Below are positions 19,936 through 30,367 of a stretch of DNA of 64,000 nt, piece after piece. Positions within the stretch are counted from its first letter, which is position 1. The number at the start of each line of letters is the position of its first letter. This DNA comes from Catenuloplanes indicus (GTDB taxonomy: Bacteria; Actinomycetota; Actinomycetes; Mycobacteriales; Micromonosporaceae): NCBI RefSeq assembly GCF_030813715.1, contig NZ_JAUSUZ010000001.1, positions 2,790,001-2,854,000 of the forward strand, written 5' to 3'. The position numbers and the translations under genes are program-made. The notes under the pieces were generated by a model, which worked only from the letters and a program-made list of their open reading frames with translations, did not search any database and had not been told where the DNA came from.

Positions 19936-21863
19936 CGTCCCCCGTGAGTCCGGTCGGTGCGGTGCTGCGGGAATCGGCGCGGCTGCGGGCGGCGGATGCG
20001 GCGTGGGCGTTCGCGTTCCGGGCCGGGCTGGCGGTGGCCGTACCGGTGGTCGTGCTGGTCGCGCTCGGCGAGCCGGCATGGGCGGCGACGGCGGCGTTCG
20101 GGTCGTTCGCCGCGCTCTACGCGCGGGACGAGCTGTACCGGCCGCGGGCCCGGCAGCTCGCGCTGATCGCGGCCGGCCTGGTCGCGGCCGTCACCGCCGG
20201 GACGGTCGCGGCCGTGCTCGGTGGCGTTGCGCCGATCGTGGTGGTGGCGCTGACCGGCGGCGTCGCGACCTGGCTCTGCACGGCCTACCGGGTCGGGCCG
20301 CCGGCCGGACTGATGTTCGCGTTCGCGGCGGCGGTGGCGAGCGCGCTGCCGGCCACCGCCGGTGCGGTCGGGCGCAACGCGGCGCTCGCGGCCGGCGCGG
20401 CGGCCTGGGCGTGGCTGGTCGCGATGGCCGGCGCGGTGATCGACCGGGACGCGCCCCGGCGTCTGGCGGTGGCCCGGGCGCTGCGGGCGGTCGCGGCACT
20501 GGAGGACGTCGCGCCGCGCACGTCCGGGCTGGTGCTGCGGCATCGCGCGGCGGTCGCGGTGGAACGGGCCTGGCGCGCGCTTCCGGCCCGGCCGCCGGCC
20601 GGAGCGCGGGGTGCGCTGATCGCGGACCTGGAGGCACTCGTCGCGCACGCGGAGAGCGCGTTCGGGTCGGTGCACGTGCGGGGCGAGGCCGCCCGCCGCG
20701 CACCGTCCTGGGCCCCTGGCGGGGCCGGATCACACACCCGCGCCGAGGGTACGGACCACAGCGGCACCTCCGATAACGCCCGGAACCGGCCGGGCCGGGC
20801 CGGAGTGCCGGCGAACCACACGGATCAGGCGGACACCACGGCGAGCCGGCCGGCCCGGGTCGACGCGCCGGCGGATCACGTGGATCCGACAGACCAGCCG
20901 GATCCGGCGGACGCGTCGGTGCCGCCGGCCGACAGCGTTCCGGCACCGGTCGACTGGGCCGAACTGCGGGCGCTCGCCGCCCGGGTGGGCCGCACCGGGC
21001 CGATCCCGCGGATCCGCCGCAGCCGCGCCGAGATCGCGGAGATCGCCGGGCGGCATCTGGCCGCGGAGCTGAGTCGCCGCCCGCACTTCCTGCGCCCCGA
21101 CCCGGCCGACCCGGGCAAGACCTGGCTCGGCGGCCCGGCGATCCCGGTCGCCGCGCGGGTGATGCTGGGCGCGCTGCTGGCCGGTGCGCTCGCCGTGCTG
21201 CTGACCCGGGACGCCGGGCTCGGCCACGCCTACTGGGCCGCGGTCTCCGCCGTCGCCGTGCTGCAGACGCCGAACCTGCTCGGTTCCGTGCACCGCACCA
21301 TGCAGCGCGCGGTCGGCACCGTGCTGGGCGTGGTGCTGGCCGCCGGTGCGGTCCTGCTGCTGCCCGGCCAGTGGTCGCTGGTCGCCGCGATCGTGCTGCT
21401 GCAGGTGGTGGCCGAGCTGCTGGTGGTCCGCAACTACGGGCTGGCGATGCTGGCGGTCACGCCGCTGGCGGTCCTGGTCGGCGAGCTGGCCCACCCGGCG
21501 CCGGCCGGTGCGCCGGTCCGCGACCGGCTGCTGCAGACCGTCCTCGGCGCCGTGATCGGGCTGCTCTGCGCCGTGCTGATCCGCAACCGCGCGGCCGTAC
21601 GCCATCTGGAGTCCGTCACCGCGGCCTGCCGCACCGCGGTCGGCGAGCTGCGCGACCGCCTGGCCGACCCGGCCACCGACCCGCTGCCGGCCGCGCGCCG
21701 GGTGGCCACGCTGCTCACCGCGGTCCGTGAGGCGCACGACGTGGTCTCCGGCGAGCCCGGCCGCACGCCGACGGACGCGGAGATGGTGCTGCGCACGGAG
21801 CAGCGCGCCCGGCACGCGCTGACCGCCGCCGCGACCCGGCTCAGCGCTCAGTCGAACGGATAG
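19932..21863 (+). CDS. FUSC-family (fusaric acid resistance-like) membrane protein
   Basis: A 643-residue membrane protein with two multi-TM halves: about five TMs at residues 25-175 and a second bundle at 390-545 containing the FUSC_2 signature region (YWAAVSAVAVLQTPNLLGS, VHRTMQRAVGTVLG). They are joined by a hydrophilic middle that includes a roughly 80-residue Asp/Thr/Pro-rich insertion with DQADTT and DQPDPADAS repeats. Family members export aromatic acids or related compounds. The GTG at 19932 is preferred over the ATG at 19866 because of the promoter and short ORF upstream. The 3' end overlaps the convergent gene at 21848 by 16 nt. Confidence 0.82.
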   Translation: MTSPVSPVGAVLRESARLRAADAAWAFAFRAGLAVAVPVVVLVALGEPAWAATAAFGSFAALYARDELYRPRARQLALIAAGLVAAVTAGTVAAVLGGVAPIVVVALTGGVATWLCTAYRVGPPAGLMFAFAAAVASALPATAGAVGRNAALAAGAAAWAWLVAMAGAVIDRDAPRRLAVARALRAVAALEDVAPRTSGLVLRHRAAVAVERAWRALPARPPAGARGALIADLEALVAHAESAFGSVHVRGEAARRAPSWAPGGAGSHTRAEGTDHSGTSDNARNRPGRAGVPANHTDQADTTASRPARVDAPADHVDPTDQPDPADASVPPADSVPAPVDWAELRALAARVGRTGPIPRIRRSRAEIAEIAGRHLAAELSRRPHFLRPDPADPGKTWLGGPAIPVAARVMLGALLAGALAVLLTRDAGLGHAYWAAVSAVAVLQTPNLLGSVHRTMQRAVGTVLGVVLAAGAVLLLPGQWSLVAAIVLLQVVAELLVVRNYGLAMLAVTPLAVLVGELAHPAPAGAPVRDRLLQTVLGAVIGLLCAVLIRNRAAVRHLESVTAACRTAVGELRDRLADPATDPLPAARRVATLLTAVREAHDVVSGEPGRTPTDAEMVLRTEQRARHALTAAATRLSAQSNG

Positions 21864-22486
21864 TCGATCGACGTCCCGCCGCCGAACAGCCGCTTGGCGT
21901 GCTCCCGCATGCGCGTGCCGTACACCGGGTCGTTCCGGAACACGTCGTATCCGCGGCCGGCCGGTACCGGCACCAGTTCCGCGGTCGCGGCCAGGTAGAC
22001 GTCGAACCCCGGGTACATCAGCACCGCGCACGGCAGATCGTCCACGTCGACCGCGAGAACCGGGTACTCACCGGCCGCGTCCGGCTCCGTCACCACCAGC
22101 ACCCGCCGCGAGTCCGAGCCGCCCGGCAGCAGGAAGCACTCCGGGAACCGGTCCGCGATCGGCGCGAACAGCGAACCCCACGGCTCGCCCAGCTCGTCGC
22201 CGGCCAACTCCGCGAGGGTCCGCGGCGCGAGCCCGCCGTCCTCGTCGAACCAGTCGTTGCGCTCCATCAGGCTCGCGTCGAACGCCAGCCACGCCCGCAG
22301 GCTCGGCGACAGCGGCCGCCCGGACGGGAACGTCAGCGGATCCGTCACCGGCCGCGGTGCGCCGCCCGCCACCCACGGCACCGTACGGTAGCTCAGCATC
22401 GACCGCCCCGGATCCGCCCGGACCGATTCGATGACGCGTCCCACCAGCGCGACACCGTGCGCGTCGCCGATCTGCATCCCACTCAT
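21848..22486 (-). CDS. Uncharacterised protein, possibly SMI1/KNR4 (SUKH)-like
   Basis: A 212-residue soluble acidic protein starting SGMQIGDAHGVALVG. The segment PLSPSLRAWLAFD and the later LAVDVDDLPCAVLMYPGFDVYLA have the look of a SUKH/SMI1-KNR4-type fold, which in bacteria includes immunity proteins and housekeeping adaptors, but I am not certain of this. No toxin gene is adjacent. I start at the ATG at 22486 because CATAAT lies 6 nt upstream of a possible start point; a GTG at 22492 is the alternative. Its 3' end overlaps the FUSC gene on the opposite strand. Confidence 0.6.
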   Translation of the reverse strand: MSGMQIGDAHGVALVGRVIESVRADPGRSMLSYRTVPWVAGGAPRPVTDPLTFPSGRPLSPSLRAWLAFDASLMERNDWFDEDGGLAPRTLAELAGDELGEPWGSLFAPIADRFPECFLLPGGSDSRRVLVVTEPDAAGEYPVLAVDVDDLPCAVLMYPGFDVYLAATAELVPVPAGRGYDVFRNDPVYGTRMREHAKRLFGGGTSIDYPFD

Positions 22487-22578
22487 CGCCACATTATGTG
22501 ATCACGACCGCCCCCGATGGCCTCCTCCCGACGGCTGATCTACCGTGCGTACCACCGTGATCCGGGAAGGCGGCGGTG

Positions 22579-23220
22579 ATGACCCTCTGGATACGCCCCG
22601 AGCTGTGGCTGCGTGTGACGATCGTCCTGGCGGCGGCGTACGGCCTGTTCTTCATGGAGAACTCGCTCACCTACTTCACCGTGCAGAGCAACCTGCTCGC
22701 GCTCGGCTACTACGTGTGGGCCGTCCACCGCATGATCACCACGCGCACGGTGACGTCACCCGCTCCCCGCCTGCGCGGCCCGGTCGTCTACTGGCTGGCG
22801 ATCACCGGCCTGGTCGCGCACTTCCTGCTCAACAACGGCGCGAACCCGTTCCCCGCGCTGGTCACCGGCGACGACCTGATCCGCGAGTGGTGCGCCTTCG
22901 CGCTGCACTACCTGGTCCCCGCGCTGGCCCTGGCCGACTGGCTGCTGGTCCGCCCGTTCCGCGCCACCCCGTGGTCCCAGCTCCCGCTCTGGCTGCTCTT
23001 CCCGCTCGGCTACGGTCTCTTCGCCGAGTTCCGCGCGTTCGTCTACCCCGCCTACCCCACCCCGTACCCGTACTTCTTCCTCGACCCCACGGCCAACGGC
23101 TACGGCTGGGTCGCCCAGCAGTTCGGCATCCTCGCGCTCGAGTTCGCGATCCTCGCGGTGCTTCTGCTGGGCCTGGACCGGCTCGTGCACAGAAACGGTT
23201 CGACGGTACGCGCAGAATGA
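22579..23220 (+). CDS. Pr6Pr-family membrane protein
   Basis: A 213-residue protein with six predicted TM helices, beginning TLWIRPELWLRVTIVLAAA. The signature of Pr6Pr (FAR-17a/AIG1-like) proteins is visible: FTVQSNLLAL early in the protein, then LLNNGANP, LHYLVPALALADWLL and a TM near YPYFFLDPTANGYGWVAQQ. Eukaryotic relatives hydrolyse lipid esters, but for bacterial members the activity is unproven. GGGAAGG at 22564-22570 serves the ATG at 22579. The NADAR gene follows after 4 nt, so they share a transcript. Confidence 0.78.
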   Translation: MTLWIRPELWLRVTIVLAAAYGLFFMENSLTYFTVQSNLLALGYYVWAVHRMITTRTVTSPAPRLRGPVVYWLAITGLVAHFLLNNGANPFPALVTGDDLIREWCAFALHYLVPALALADWLLVRPFRATPWSQLPLWLLFPLGYGLFAEFRAFVYPAYPTPYPYFFLDPTANGYGWVAQQFGILALEFAILAVLLLGLDRLVHRNGSTVRAE

Positions 23221-23224
23221 TCGT

Positions 23225-23749
23225 GTGATCGAGGAGCTGAAGCGTCGTACGGCCGCCGGGGAGCGGGTGAAGTACGTGTTCTTCTGGGGGCATCAGCCGC
23301 GCCGGGACGGGGCCGAGTGCCTGAGTCAGTGGGCGCCGTCGCCGTTCACCGTGGGTGACGTGCGGTTCGCGACGGCCGAGCATTACATGATGTGGCGCAA
23401 GGCGATGCTGTTCGGTGACGAGCGGACCGCGGCCCGGGTGCTGGACGCCACGCATCCGAAGCAGGCCAAGGATCTCGGCCGCCAGGTGCGCGGCTTCGCC
23501 GAGCAGGCCTGGCTGGACGCGCGCTACGGCATCGTCGTCGACGGGAACCTCGCCAAGTTCCGGCAGCACCCGGCCATGGGCGACTACCTGACCGGCACGA
23601 AGGACCGCGTCCTGGTCGAGGCCAGCCCGCTGGACCGGGTCTGGGGCATCGGCCTCGCCGCGGACGACCCGCGCGCACAGGACCCGCACACCTGGCGCGG
23701 CCTGAACCTGCTCGGCTTCGCGCTGATGGACGTCCGGCGGCAGCTCTGA
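23225..23749 (+). CDS. NADAR family protein (YbiA-like N-glycosidase)
   Basis: A 174-residue protein starting at GTG 23225. NADAR motifs are clear: VFFWGH near residue 20, CLSQWAPSPF, TAEHYMMWRKAMLF, and the C-terminal WGIGLAADDP and WRGLNLLGFALMDVR. The family removes damaged or ADP-ribose-type groups: YbiA hydrolyses riboflavin-pathway intermediates, and other members reverse ADP-ribosylation of guanine. Which applies here cannot be read from sequence. No ADP-ribosyltransferase toxin (DarT-like) gene is nearby, which makes a housekeeping role more likely. Confidence 0.88.
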   Translation: MIEELKRRTAAGERVKYVFFWGHQPRRDGAECLSQWAPSPFTVGDVRFATAEHYMMWRKAMLFGDERTAARVLDATHPKQAKDLGRQVRGFAEQAWLDARYGIVVDGNLAKFRQHPAMGDYLTGTKDRVLVEASPLDRVWGIGLAADDPRAQDPHTWRGLNLLGFALMDVRRQL

Positions 23750-23752
23750 ACG

Positions 23753-23783
23753 GCGGGGGAGGGCCGGGCCGGCCCTCCCCCGC
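23753..23783. terminator. Terminator between NADAR and subtilase genes
   Basis: Perfect 13-bp arms (23753-23765, 23771-23783) lie between convergent stops at 23749 and 23792, so the hairpin can serve both. Confidence 0.75.
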
Positions 23784-23791
23784 ACCGGACA

Positions 23792-26700
23792 TCAGCGGAT
23801 CTCGTACGCCCGGATCATGGTCTGGCTGACCGTGTTACCGGCCTGGTCGACCGCGACCGCCCGAAGCGAGACGAAACCGGCCCGGTCCGGGTGCCGCAGC
23901 TGCACGGCGCCGTCCCGCACCGGCACCCGTGCCCACGTCCTCCCGTCGTCGAACGACGCCTCCACGGTCAGCGACCGGTTCGGGGCCGCGGCCGAGCCCT
24001 CCTGCCGGTCGACCCGCACCGGCACCGCGAACGCCCGGCCCTTCGGCGCCACGCTCTCGTCGTTCACCGCCGGGGTGAACACCACCGCGGACATGGGCAG
24101 CGCCGTGAAGCCGGCCGGGTCCGTGTGCGCGGACGGGAACGTCCAGGTCGCGGCCTGCGACGTGGAGAGCCGGCCCGGCGTGCCGAGCGTGCTGGTGATC
24201 TCCACGCGGTAGTCGGCCGCGTCCGGCGGCACCGTGAACGAGCCGCCGGTGTCGTCCACCGAGCCGACCAGCTCACCGTTGCGGTAGAGCGTGGTCTTCG
24301 ACGCGGTGCGCACGGCCGAGTAGCCCTCGCGGCCCGCGCCGTCGCCGTACATCGGCGGGGCGATGAACATGTCGTCGCCCTGCCTGCCGGTCTGCGGGAA
24401 CCCCATGTCCGGGAAGGACGGGCCGAACACTGCCTTGTTGAACTGCTCCGTGACGGTACGGCCCGGCCGGTACCCGACCGGCGGTCCGAACTGCAGGTAG
24501 TACGGGCTGACGAAGCCGTCCTCCACGACGGCCTCCTGGAAGAACGACCCCCACCGTACGCCGTGGTCCGCGTTGTAGAACTCGGTCCGGGTGAACGGCA
24601 GCGTCCGGTATTCCTGGGAGGTGGTGAAGCTGCCGGAGACCGCGTCGTGCCGCGGTGACGCGCCCTTGACCGCCGCGTCCGCGCCGGTGCCGTGCCGCGC
24701 GTGCCGGGCCGTGACCGTGGCCAGCTCGGACTGCCGGACCGCGTGCCGGTAGCCGGTGATCATGGTGTCCTCGATCAGGTACTGCACGTCGTAGGAGAAC
24801 GGGCTGTCCGTGAACGAGCCGTCCGCGTGCCGCTTCGCGAAGCTGCCGTGGACGACCGCGTGGAAGCCGTCGTAGGAGACCTTCGGCGCGATGTTGAAGC
24901 TGTACAGCGCCGCGAAGCTGCCCGCGTCCACGGAGGCGCCGTACCCCTCCCGCCATTCCGCCCCGGCCTCGGCCAGCGCGGCCTCGGCCGCCGGGTTCGG
25001 CACGGTCACCGACACCGGCTCGGCGGCCCGCGCGTCGATCGTCACCGTCCCTGTCTCGCGCACGTCGAGCAGCGGGTGCGCGCCGAACGTGGTGTCCGCC
25101 GCGCCGTTGATCGTCGCGGTGAGCGCGTACCGGCCCTTGGGCAGGCGCACAGGCTCGGTGATCGGCAGGGGGTACTCCTGCGCGGTCCGTTTGTCCAGGT
25201 CGGCGAGTGTGAGGTACCCGTCCGCGGCCGGCGCACCGGCCCGGTCACGCACGTCGAGCGTCATGTCGTAGCTCTCCACCTCGCGGTCCACGCCGAACGG
25301 CGTGCGCACCACCAGGTCACCGGCCGTGGCCGTGACGTGCCCGGCGTAGAACCGGTCGGCCATCTCCGCGCTGGTGTCCGCGGTGACGGTCACGGTCGCG
25401 GTGCCGCCGGCCGGCACGGTCACGGTGGCGGCCGACAGCGTGATCAGCCCGGACGGCGTGTCCGACACGGACAGATCAAGATCAAGAGCCGAGGTGCCCG
25501 AATTACGGTACGTGAGCGTCTGTGCGGCCGGCGCGTCGTCGGAGTGCGGCCACCGCTGCCGGCCGTAGTTCAGCGTGGCCGGCGACGCGGACACGGTCTG
25601 GGTGATCGCGCGCGCCACGTCCACCCGGCCGGCGCCCTGCGCGCCGACCGGGATCTCCGGGTTCGGCTTCGCGGAGCCGACCAGCGTGGCCTTGAGCCGT
25701 TCGGCCGTCCAGTCGTCGTGCTGCCCGGCCAGGATCGCGGCGGCACCGGCCACGTGCGGGGTGGCCATCGACGTGCCGGACATGCCGACGTGCCCGGTCG
25801 TCCCGGCCTCGGCCGCGACGATGTCCACGCCCGGCGCGGTGATCTCCGGCTTGATCGCGAAGTCGCCCCGGCGCGGGCCCCGGCTGGAGAAGACCGCGAG
25901 GTTCTCCCGCTTGTCCACCGCACCGACGGTCAGCGCCGCGTCCGCGCTGCCCGGGCTCTCCACGGTCTGGTCGCCCAGCTCACCGGAGTTGCCGGCCGCG
26001 ATCACGAAGAGCGTGCCGTACTCCTCGGTGAGCGTCTGCACGGCCTCCTCGAGCGGGTCGAGGCCGGGTGTGTCCCGGCCTCCGAGGCTCATGTTGACCA
26101 CGTCCGCGCCCTGCTCGGCCGCCCACTGCATGCCGGCCAGGATCCATGAGTCGCTGCAGCCGAACGTCACGCAGACCTTGCCGCTGAGCAGCGACGCGCC
26201 GGGGGCGACGCCCTGCTTGCCGGCGATCGTGGACGCGACGTGGGTGCCGTGGCCGACATGGTCGGCGTCGTCCTCCTCTCCCTCGGTGAAGTTCTGCGCG
26301 CCGGCCACCTTCCCGGCCAGGTCCGGGTGGTTGCCGTCGACGCCGGTGTCCAGCACCGCGACGGTGGCACCGGTGCCGTCCAGTCCGGCCTGCCAGGCAG
26401 CCGGTGCGCCGATCTGCGGCACGCTCTCGGTCAGCGTGGGCGTGCGGATGCCGTCCAGCCAGATCTCCGGGTTGCCGGCCCGGCGCGCGGCAGCGGCGCC
26501 GGTCAGCGACTTCCAGGTGGCGCCGGTGCGGTCGGCCTCGATCGCGGACATCCCGCCGGGCAGTGCGCGCGCGGCCCGCGCGTTGCCGGTGCCGCCGCGC
26601 ACGATCAGCGGCAGCCCGGCGCGGCGGTCGTCGTAGCCGAACTCGATCAGCGTGGTCACGTCGAACAGCCGCGGGTCGACCCGCCCGGTGCCGAGCAGCG

Positions 26701-26959
26701 GCGCCGCGTCCGACGGGATGACGGACACGCGCCCGTCGTGCCTGGTGGTGGCGAACCGGACGTGCTCGCGGCCGGGGCCGCGCCGCACCTCCACCGAGCC
26801 CTGGTGGACCGTGACCCGGTCACCGGTGATCAGCGTGACAGACCGGCCATTGTGGACCTGGAGAGGAGGCGGGGAGGCCGTCGCCGTGCCCGGGAGCAGG
26901 GCGACGGCCGCGGTGGACGCGGACAGCGCGGCGATCGCTCGCCGAATGTGTAGTCTCAC
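23792..26959 (-). CDS. Secreted S8 (subtilisin-like) serine peptidase, copy 1
   Basis: A 1055-residue exported protease. I start at the GTG at 26959, which gives a classic signal peptide ([14 protein letters not shown], hydrophobic core, cleavage after ATA around residue 28). A propeptide-like region precedes the catalytic domain with Asp204 (VAVLDTGVD), His237 (VGHGTHVAS), oxyanion Asn324 (AAGNSG) and Ser397 ([10 protein letters not shown]). The C-terminal 600 residues are beta-rich, with Fn3-like or jelly-roll-like modules and repeated YEIR-type ends. It should act outside the cell on proteins. It is a tandem paralogue of the next gene upstream, separated from it by a strong terminator. Confidence 0.93.
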   Translation of the reverse strand: MRLHIRRAIAALSASTAAVALLPGTATASPPPLQVHNGRSVTLITGDRVTVHQGSVEVRRGPGREHVRFATTRHDGRVSVIPSDAAPLLGTGRVDPRLFDVTTLIEFGYDDRRAGLPLIVRGGTGNARAARALPGGMSAIEADRTGATWKSLTGAAAARRAGNPEIWLDGIRTPTLTESVPQIGAPAAWQAGLDGTGATVAVLDTGVDGNHPDLAGKVAGAQNFTEGEEDDADHVGHGTHVASTIAGKQGVAPGASLLSGKVCVTFGCSDSWILAGMQWAAEQGADVVNMSLGGRDTPGLDPLEEAVQTLTEEYGTLFVIAAGNSGELGDQTVESPGSADAALTVGAVDKRENLAVFSSRGPRRGDFAIKPEITAPGVDIVAAEAGTTGHVGMSGTSMATPHVAGAAAILAGQHDDWTAERLKATLVGSAKPNPEIPVGAQGAGRVDVARAITQTVSASPATLNYGRQRWPHSDDAPAAQTLTYRNSGTSALDLDLSVSDTPSGLITLSAATVTVPAGGTATVTVTADTSAEMADRFYAGHVTATAGDLVVRTPFGVDREVESYDMTLDVRDRAGAPAADGYLTLADLDKRTAQEYPLPITEPVRLPKGRYALTATINGAADTTFGAHPLLDVRETGTVTIDARAAEPVSVTVPNPAAEAALAEAGAEWREGYGASVDAGSFAALYSFNIAPKVSYDGFHAVVHGSFAKRHADGSFTDSPFSYDVQYLIEDTMITGYRHAVRQSELATVTARHARHGTGADAAVKGASPRHDAVSGSFTTSQEYRTLPFTRTEFYNADHGVRWGSFFQEAVVEDGFVSPYYLQFGPPVGYRPGRTVTEQFNKAVFGPSFPDMGFPQTGRQGDDMFIAPPMYGDGAGREGYSAVRTASKTTLYRNGELVGSVDDTGGSFTVPPDAADYRVEITSTLGTPGRLSTSQAATWTFPSAHTDPAGFTALPMSAVVFTPAVNDESVAPKGRAFAVPVRVDRQEGSAAAPNRSLTVEASFDDGRTWARVPVRDGAVQLRHPDRAGFVSLRAVAVDQAGNTVSQTMIRAYEIR

Positions 26960-27019
26960 GCCCGATAGACGCACCTGCCCGCATTCCGGTGACAAATTCC
27001 CATATGAAGATTTCTGCCA

Positions 27020-27053
27020 CGGTACGGGAGGGGGCACGCCCCCTCCCGTACCG
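27020..27053 (-). terminator. Terminator after subtilase copy 2
   Basis: Perfect 15-bp arms (27020-27034, 27039-27053) with a CACG loop sit 8 nt beyond the stop of the upstream subtilase, separating it from copy 1. Confidence 0.8.
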
Positions 27054-27060
27054 CGCGGTG

Positions 27061-30000
27061 TCAGCGGATCTCGTACGCCCGGATGATCGTCTCGGTCACC
27101 GCGTTGCCGGCCCGGTCGACCGCGGTGGCCCGCAGCGAGACGAAACCGGCCCGGTTCGGGTGCCGCAGCTGCGCGGCGCCGTCCCGGACCTGCACCCGCT
27201 GCCAGGTGACGCCGTCGTCGAACGACGCCTCCACGGTCAGCGACCGGTTGCGCGCCGCAGCCGACCCCTCCTGCGCGTCCACGGTCACCGGCACGGAGAC
27301 CGTCCGGCCCTTCGGCGCCACGCTGGTGGCGTCGACCGGCGGCGTGAACACCACCGCGGAGAGCGGCAGCGGCACGATCACGTCCCCGGCCGTGTTCTCC
27401 GAGGTGAACGTCCAGCTCGCGACCACGGAGGTGGAGAGCCGGTGCGGCGTGCCGCGGCTGGCCGTGGCGTCCAGGCGGTAGACCGCCTTCTCCGGCGGCA
27501 CCTGGAACTCGCCGTAGGTGTCGGCGACCTCACCGATCAGCTGCCCGTTCCGGTAGAGCTCGAGCGACACGTCGCCGAGGCCCGCCAGCGTGTACCCCTC
27601 GCGGCCGGCGCCGTCGCCGAACAGCGCCGGGCCCGCGAAGAGGATGTCCTGGAACCGGCCGGCGAACGTGAACCCCGAATCCGGGAACGCGGGCCCGAAC
27701 ACGGCCCGGTTCCACTGCTCGCGCACCGTACGGCCCGGCTTGTACATCGTCTGCGTGCCGTACTCCTGGAACGTGGGCGTCTCGCCACCCGCGGTGGACT
27801 CGGCGAAGACCGGGATCCACGCCACGCCGCTGTCCGCGTTGTAGTACTCGGTACGGTCGAACGGCAGCGTGGAGTACGGCGTCAGCACGAAGAGGCCGCC
27901 GAACGTCGACGGGTGCAGCGGGTACGCCCCCTTCGCACCGACGTCCGCGGTGGCGGCCTGCTTCCCGTGCGAGGCCCGCACGGTGGCCAGCTCACGCTGC
28001 CGCACGGTGCGGTCGTACCCGGTGAAGAACCCGCCCTCGGTCAGGTAGAACAGCGAGTAGCTGTACGGGCTGTCCACGAACGTGCCGTTCGCGTCCTTCC
28101 GCGCGAACGACGCGGCGATGTGCGAGTTGAAGCCCTCGACCCGCTCGTCCGGCCCGAGGTCCAGCGTGTAGTTGTTCGCGAACGTGTCCGCGCCGAGCCC
28201 GAAGCCGTAGGCCGGCCCGGCCACGACGAGTTCCACGCCGGTCTCCGCGGCCTGCCGCTCCGGCACCCGGATCGAGATCGGCTTCGCCTGCCGCGCGTCG
28301 ATGGTCAGCGTCTCCGCGCCGTCCACCGTGAACCGCGCGTGCGTGGCCATCGTGGTGGCCCCGGTCTCCTCGAACAGCAGCGAGATGACCGAGTAGGTGC
28401 CCTTCGGCAGTCGCGCGTCCGTGGCCGGCAGCCCGACCTCGACGCCGGACCGCCCGTCCGCGGCGATGAAGATCAGCACGCCGCTGGTGGCGGCGGCGCC
28501 GGTCCGGTCCAGCACGCTCAGGTCGACGTCGTAGCTCTCCACCTCGCGGTCCACGCCGAACGGCGTCTGCACCACCACGTCGCCGGCGGTGGCGGTGATC
28601 TCGCCGCCGTGGAACCCGTCCGGCATCTCCCGCGCCGTGTCGACCGTGACGGTCACCGGCGCGGTGCCGCCGGCCGGCACGGTCACGGTGGTGGCGGACA
28701 GCGTGACCAGCCCGTCCGGGATCGCGCCGCCGACCGGCGTGACCGCGAGGTTCAGCGTGATCGCCGCGGTGCCGCCGTTGCGGTAGACGAGCGTCTCGGT
28801 CCGCACCTCGTCGTCCGCGTGCGGCCACAGCTGGAGGCCGAAGCTGAGCGCGGCCGGCGACGCGGTCACGGTCTGGGTGATCGCGCGGGCCACGTCCACC
28901 CGGCCGGCGCCCTGCGCGGTCACCGCGATCTCCGGGTTCGGCTCCGCGGACCCGATCAGCGTGGACTTGAGCAGCTCAGCGGTCCAGTCCGGGTGCTGCC
29001 CGGCGAGGATCGCGGCCGCGCCGGCCACGTGCGGCGTGGCCATCGAGGTGCCGGACAGCGACGTGTAACCGGCGACCGGTGCGGGACCGCCGATCGAGCC
29101 GTCCGCGCTCTTCGCCGCGATGATGTCCACGCCCGGCGCGGTGATCTCCGGCTTGATCGCGGAGTCGCCGGTGCGCGGCCCACGGCTGGAGAAGTCCGCG
29201 AGCGCGTCCGTCTTGTCCACCGCGCCGACCGCGAGCGCGGAGTCCGCGCTGGCCGGGCTGCCGACGGTGCGGTCACCACCGGCGTTGCCGGCCGCGATCA
29301 CGAAGAGCGTGCCGTACTCCTCGGTGAGCGTCTGCACGGCCTGCTCCAGCGGGTCGACCGCGGTCGTGTCCGTGCCGCCGAGGCTCATGTTGACCACGTC
29401 GGCGCCCTGCTCGGCAGCCCACTGCATGCCGGCCAGGATCGACGACTCCGGGCAGCCGAACGTCATGCAGACCTTGCCGTCCAGCAGCTTCGCGCCGGGC
29501 GCCACACCCTTGTAGCGGCCGCCCGAGGCCGCGCCGGTGCCGGCGATCGTGGAGGCGACGTGGGTGCCGTGGCCGACCAGGTCCCGGTCGTCCTCGTCCT
29601 CGATGAAGTTCTGCGCCGCGGCGACCTGGCCGGACAGGTCCGGGTGGGTCTCGTCGACGCCGGTGTCCAGCACGGCCACGGTGGTGCCGGTGCCGTCCAG
29701 GCCCGCCTGCCACGCGGCCGGTGCGCCGATCTGCGGCACGCTCACGTCCAGCGACGGCCGGCGGAGCCCGTCCAGCCAGATCTTGCCGCCACCGCGGCGC
29801 GCACCCTGGTCACCCGCGGTGAGCGACTTCCAGGTCTGGCCGGCCCGGTCCGCGCGCACCGCGGACATGCCGCCGGGCAGCGCCCGCGCGGCGCGGGCAC
29901 CGGCCGGGCTCGCGCCCTCGACGATCAGCGGCAGGTCGGCGCGCCGGTCGTCGTAGCCGAACTCGATCAGCGTGGTGATGTCGAACAGCCGCGGGTCGAG

Positions 30001-30285
30001 CCGGCCGGCGCCGAGCAGCGGCACCGCGTCGGACGGGATGACGGAGGTGCGCCCGTCGACGGTGCGGGTGGCGAAGCGGATGTGCTCGCGGCCGGCGCCG
30101 CGGGTCAGCTCCAGCCGGTCTCCCCGGTGAACGGTGACCCGGTCACCGGTGATGAGCGTGACGGCCGGTGCGGCCTGGCCGGCCGTGGCCCGGACCGGAA
30201 CTGCGGCTGGCGCGGCCGTCGCCGTGCTGGGTAGCACGGCGACGAACGCGGCGGACACGGACAGCGCGGCGATTACACGTCGCAT
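27061..30285 (-). CDS. Secreted S8 (subtilisin-like) serine peptidase, copy 2
   Basis: A 1074-residue paralogue of the neighbouring protease with the same order of parts: signal peptide (RRVIAALSVSAAFVAVLPS, cleavage near ATAA), pro-region, catalytic Asp ([12 protein letters not shown]), His ([10 protein letters not shown]), Asn (AAGNAGG) and Ser ([11 protein letters not shown]), then a long beta-rich C-terminal region ending IIRAYEIR. The ATG at 30285 has GGGGGAGA upstream. A TATATA-containing promoter-like stretch and an AGGTG/CACCT dyad (30314-30327) lie in the 82-bp gap after dnaE2. Sequence similarity to copy 1 is high over the catalytic domain, indicating tandem duplication followed by divergence of the C-terminal modules. 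Confidence 0.93.
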   Translation of the reverse strand: MRRVIAALSVSAAFVAVLPSTATAAPAAVPVRATAGQAAPAVTLITGDRVTVHRGDRLELTRGAGREHIRFATRTVDGRTSVIPSDAVPLLGAGRLDPRLFDITTLIEFGYDDRRADLPLIVEGASPAGARAARALPGGMSAVRADRAGQTWKSLTAGDQGARRGGGKIWLDGLRRPSLDVSVPQIGAPAAWQAGLDGTGTTVAVLDTGVDETHPDLSGQVAAAQNFIEDEDDRDLVGHGTHVASTIAGTGAASGGRYKGVAPGAKLLDGKVCMTFGCPESSILAGMQWAAEQGADVVNMSLGGTDTTAVDPLEQAVQTLTEEYGTLFVIAAGNAGGDRTVGSPASADSALAVGAVDKTDALADFSSRGPRTGDSAIKPEITAPGVDIIAAKSADGSIGGPAPVAGYTSLSGTSMATPHVAGAAAILAGQHPDWTAELLKSTLIGSAEPNPEIAVTAQGAGRVDVARAITQTVTASPAALSFGLQLWPHADDEVRTETLVYRNGGTAAITLNLAVTPVGGAIPDGLVTLSATTVTVPAGGTAPVTVTVDTAREMPDGFHGGEITATAGDVVVQTPFGVDREVESYDVDLSVLDRTGAAATSGVLIFIAADGRSGVEVGLPATDARLPKGTYSVISLLFEETGATTMATHARFTVDGAETLTIDARQAKPISIRVPERQAAETGVELVVAGPAYGFGLGADTFANNYTLDLGPDERVEGFNSHIAASFARKDANGTFVDSPYSYSLFYLTEGGFFTGYDRTVRQRELATVRASHGKQAATADVGAKGAYPLHPSTFGGLFVLTPYSTLPFDRTEYYNADSGVAWIPVFAESTAGGETPTFQEYGTQTMYKPGRTVREQWNRAVFGPAFPDSGFTFAGRFQDILFAGPALFGDGAGREGYTLAGLGDVSLELYRNGQLIGEVADTYGEFQVPPEKAVYRLDATASRGTPHRLSTSVVASWTFTSENTAGDVIVPLPLSAVVFTPPVDATSVAPKGRTVSVPVTVDAQEGSAAARNRSLTVEASFDDGVTWQRVQVRDGAAQLRHPNRAGFVSLRATAVDRAGNAVTETIIRAYEIR

Positions 30286-30367
30286 GCGGTCTCCCCCGGA
30301 AGGTGGGTGGATGAGGTGCACTCACCTATATAGACCGCTCAGAGTGCGATTGTGTTGCATGTGTCGA

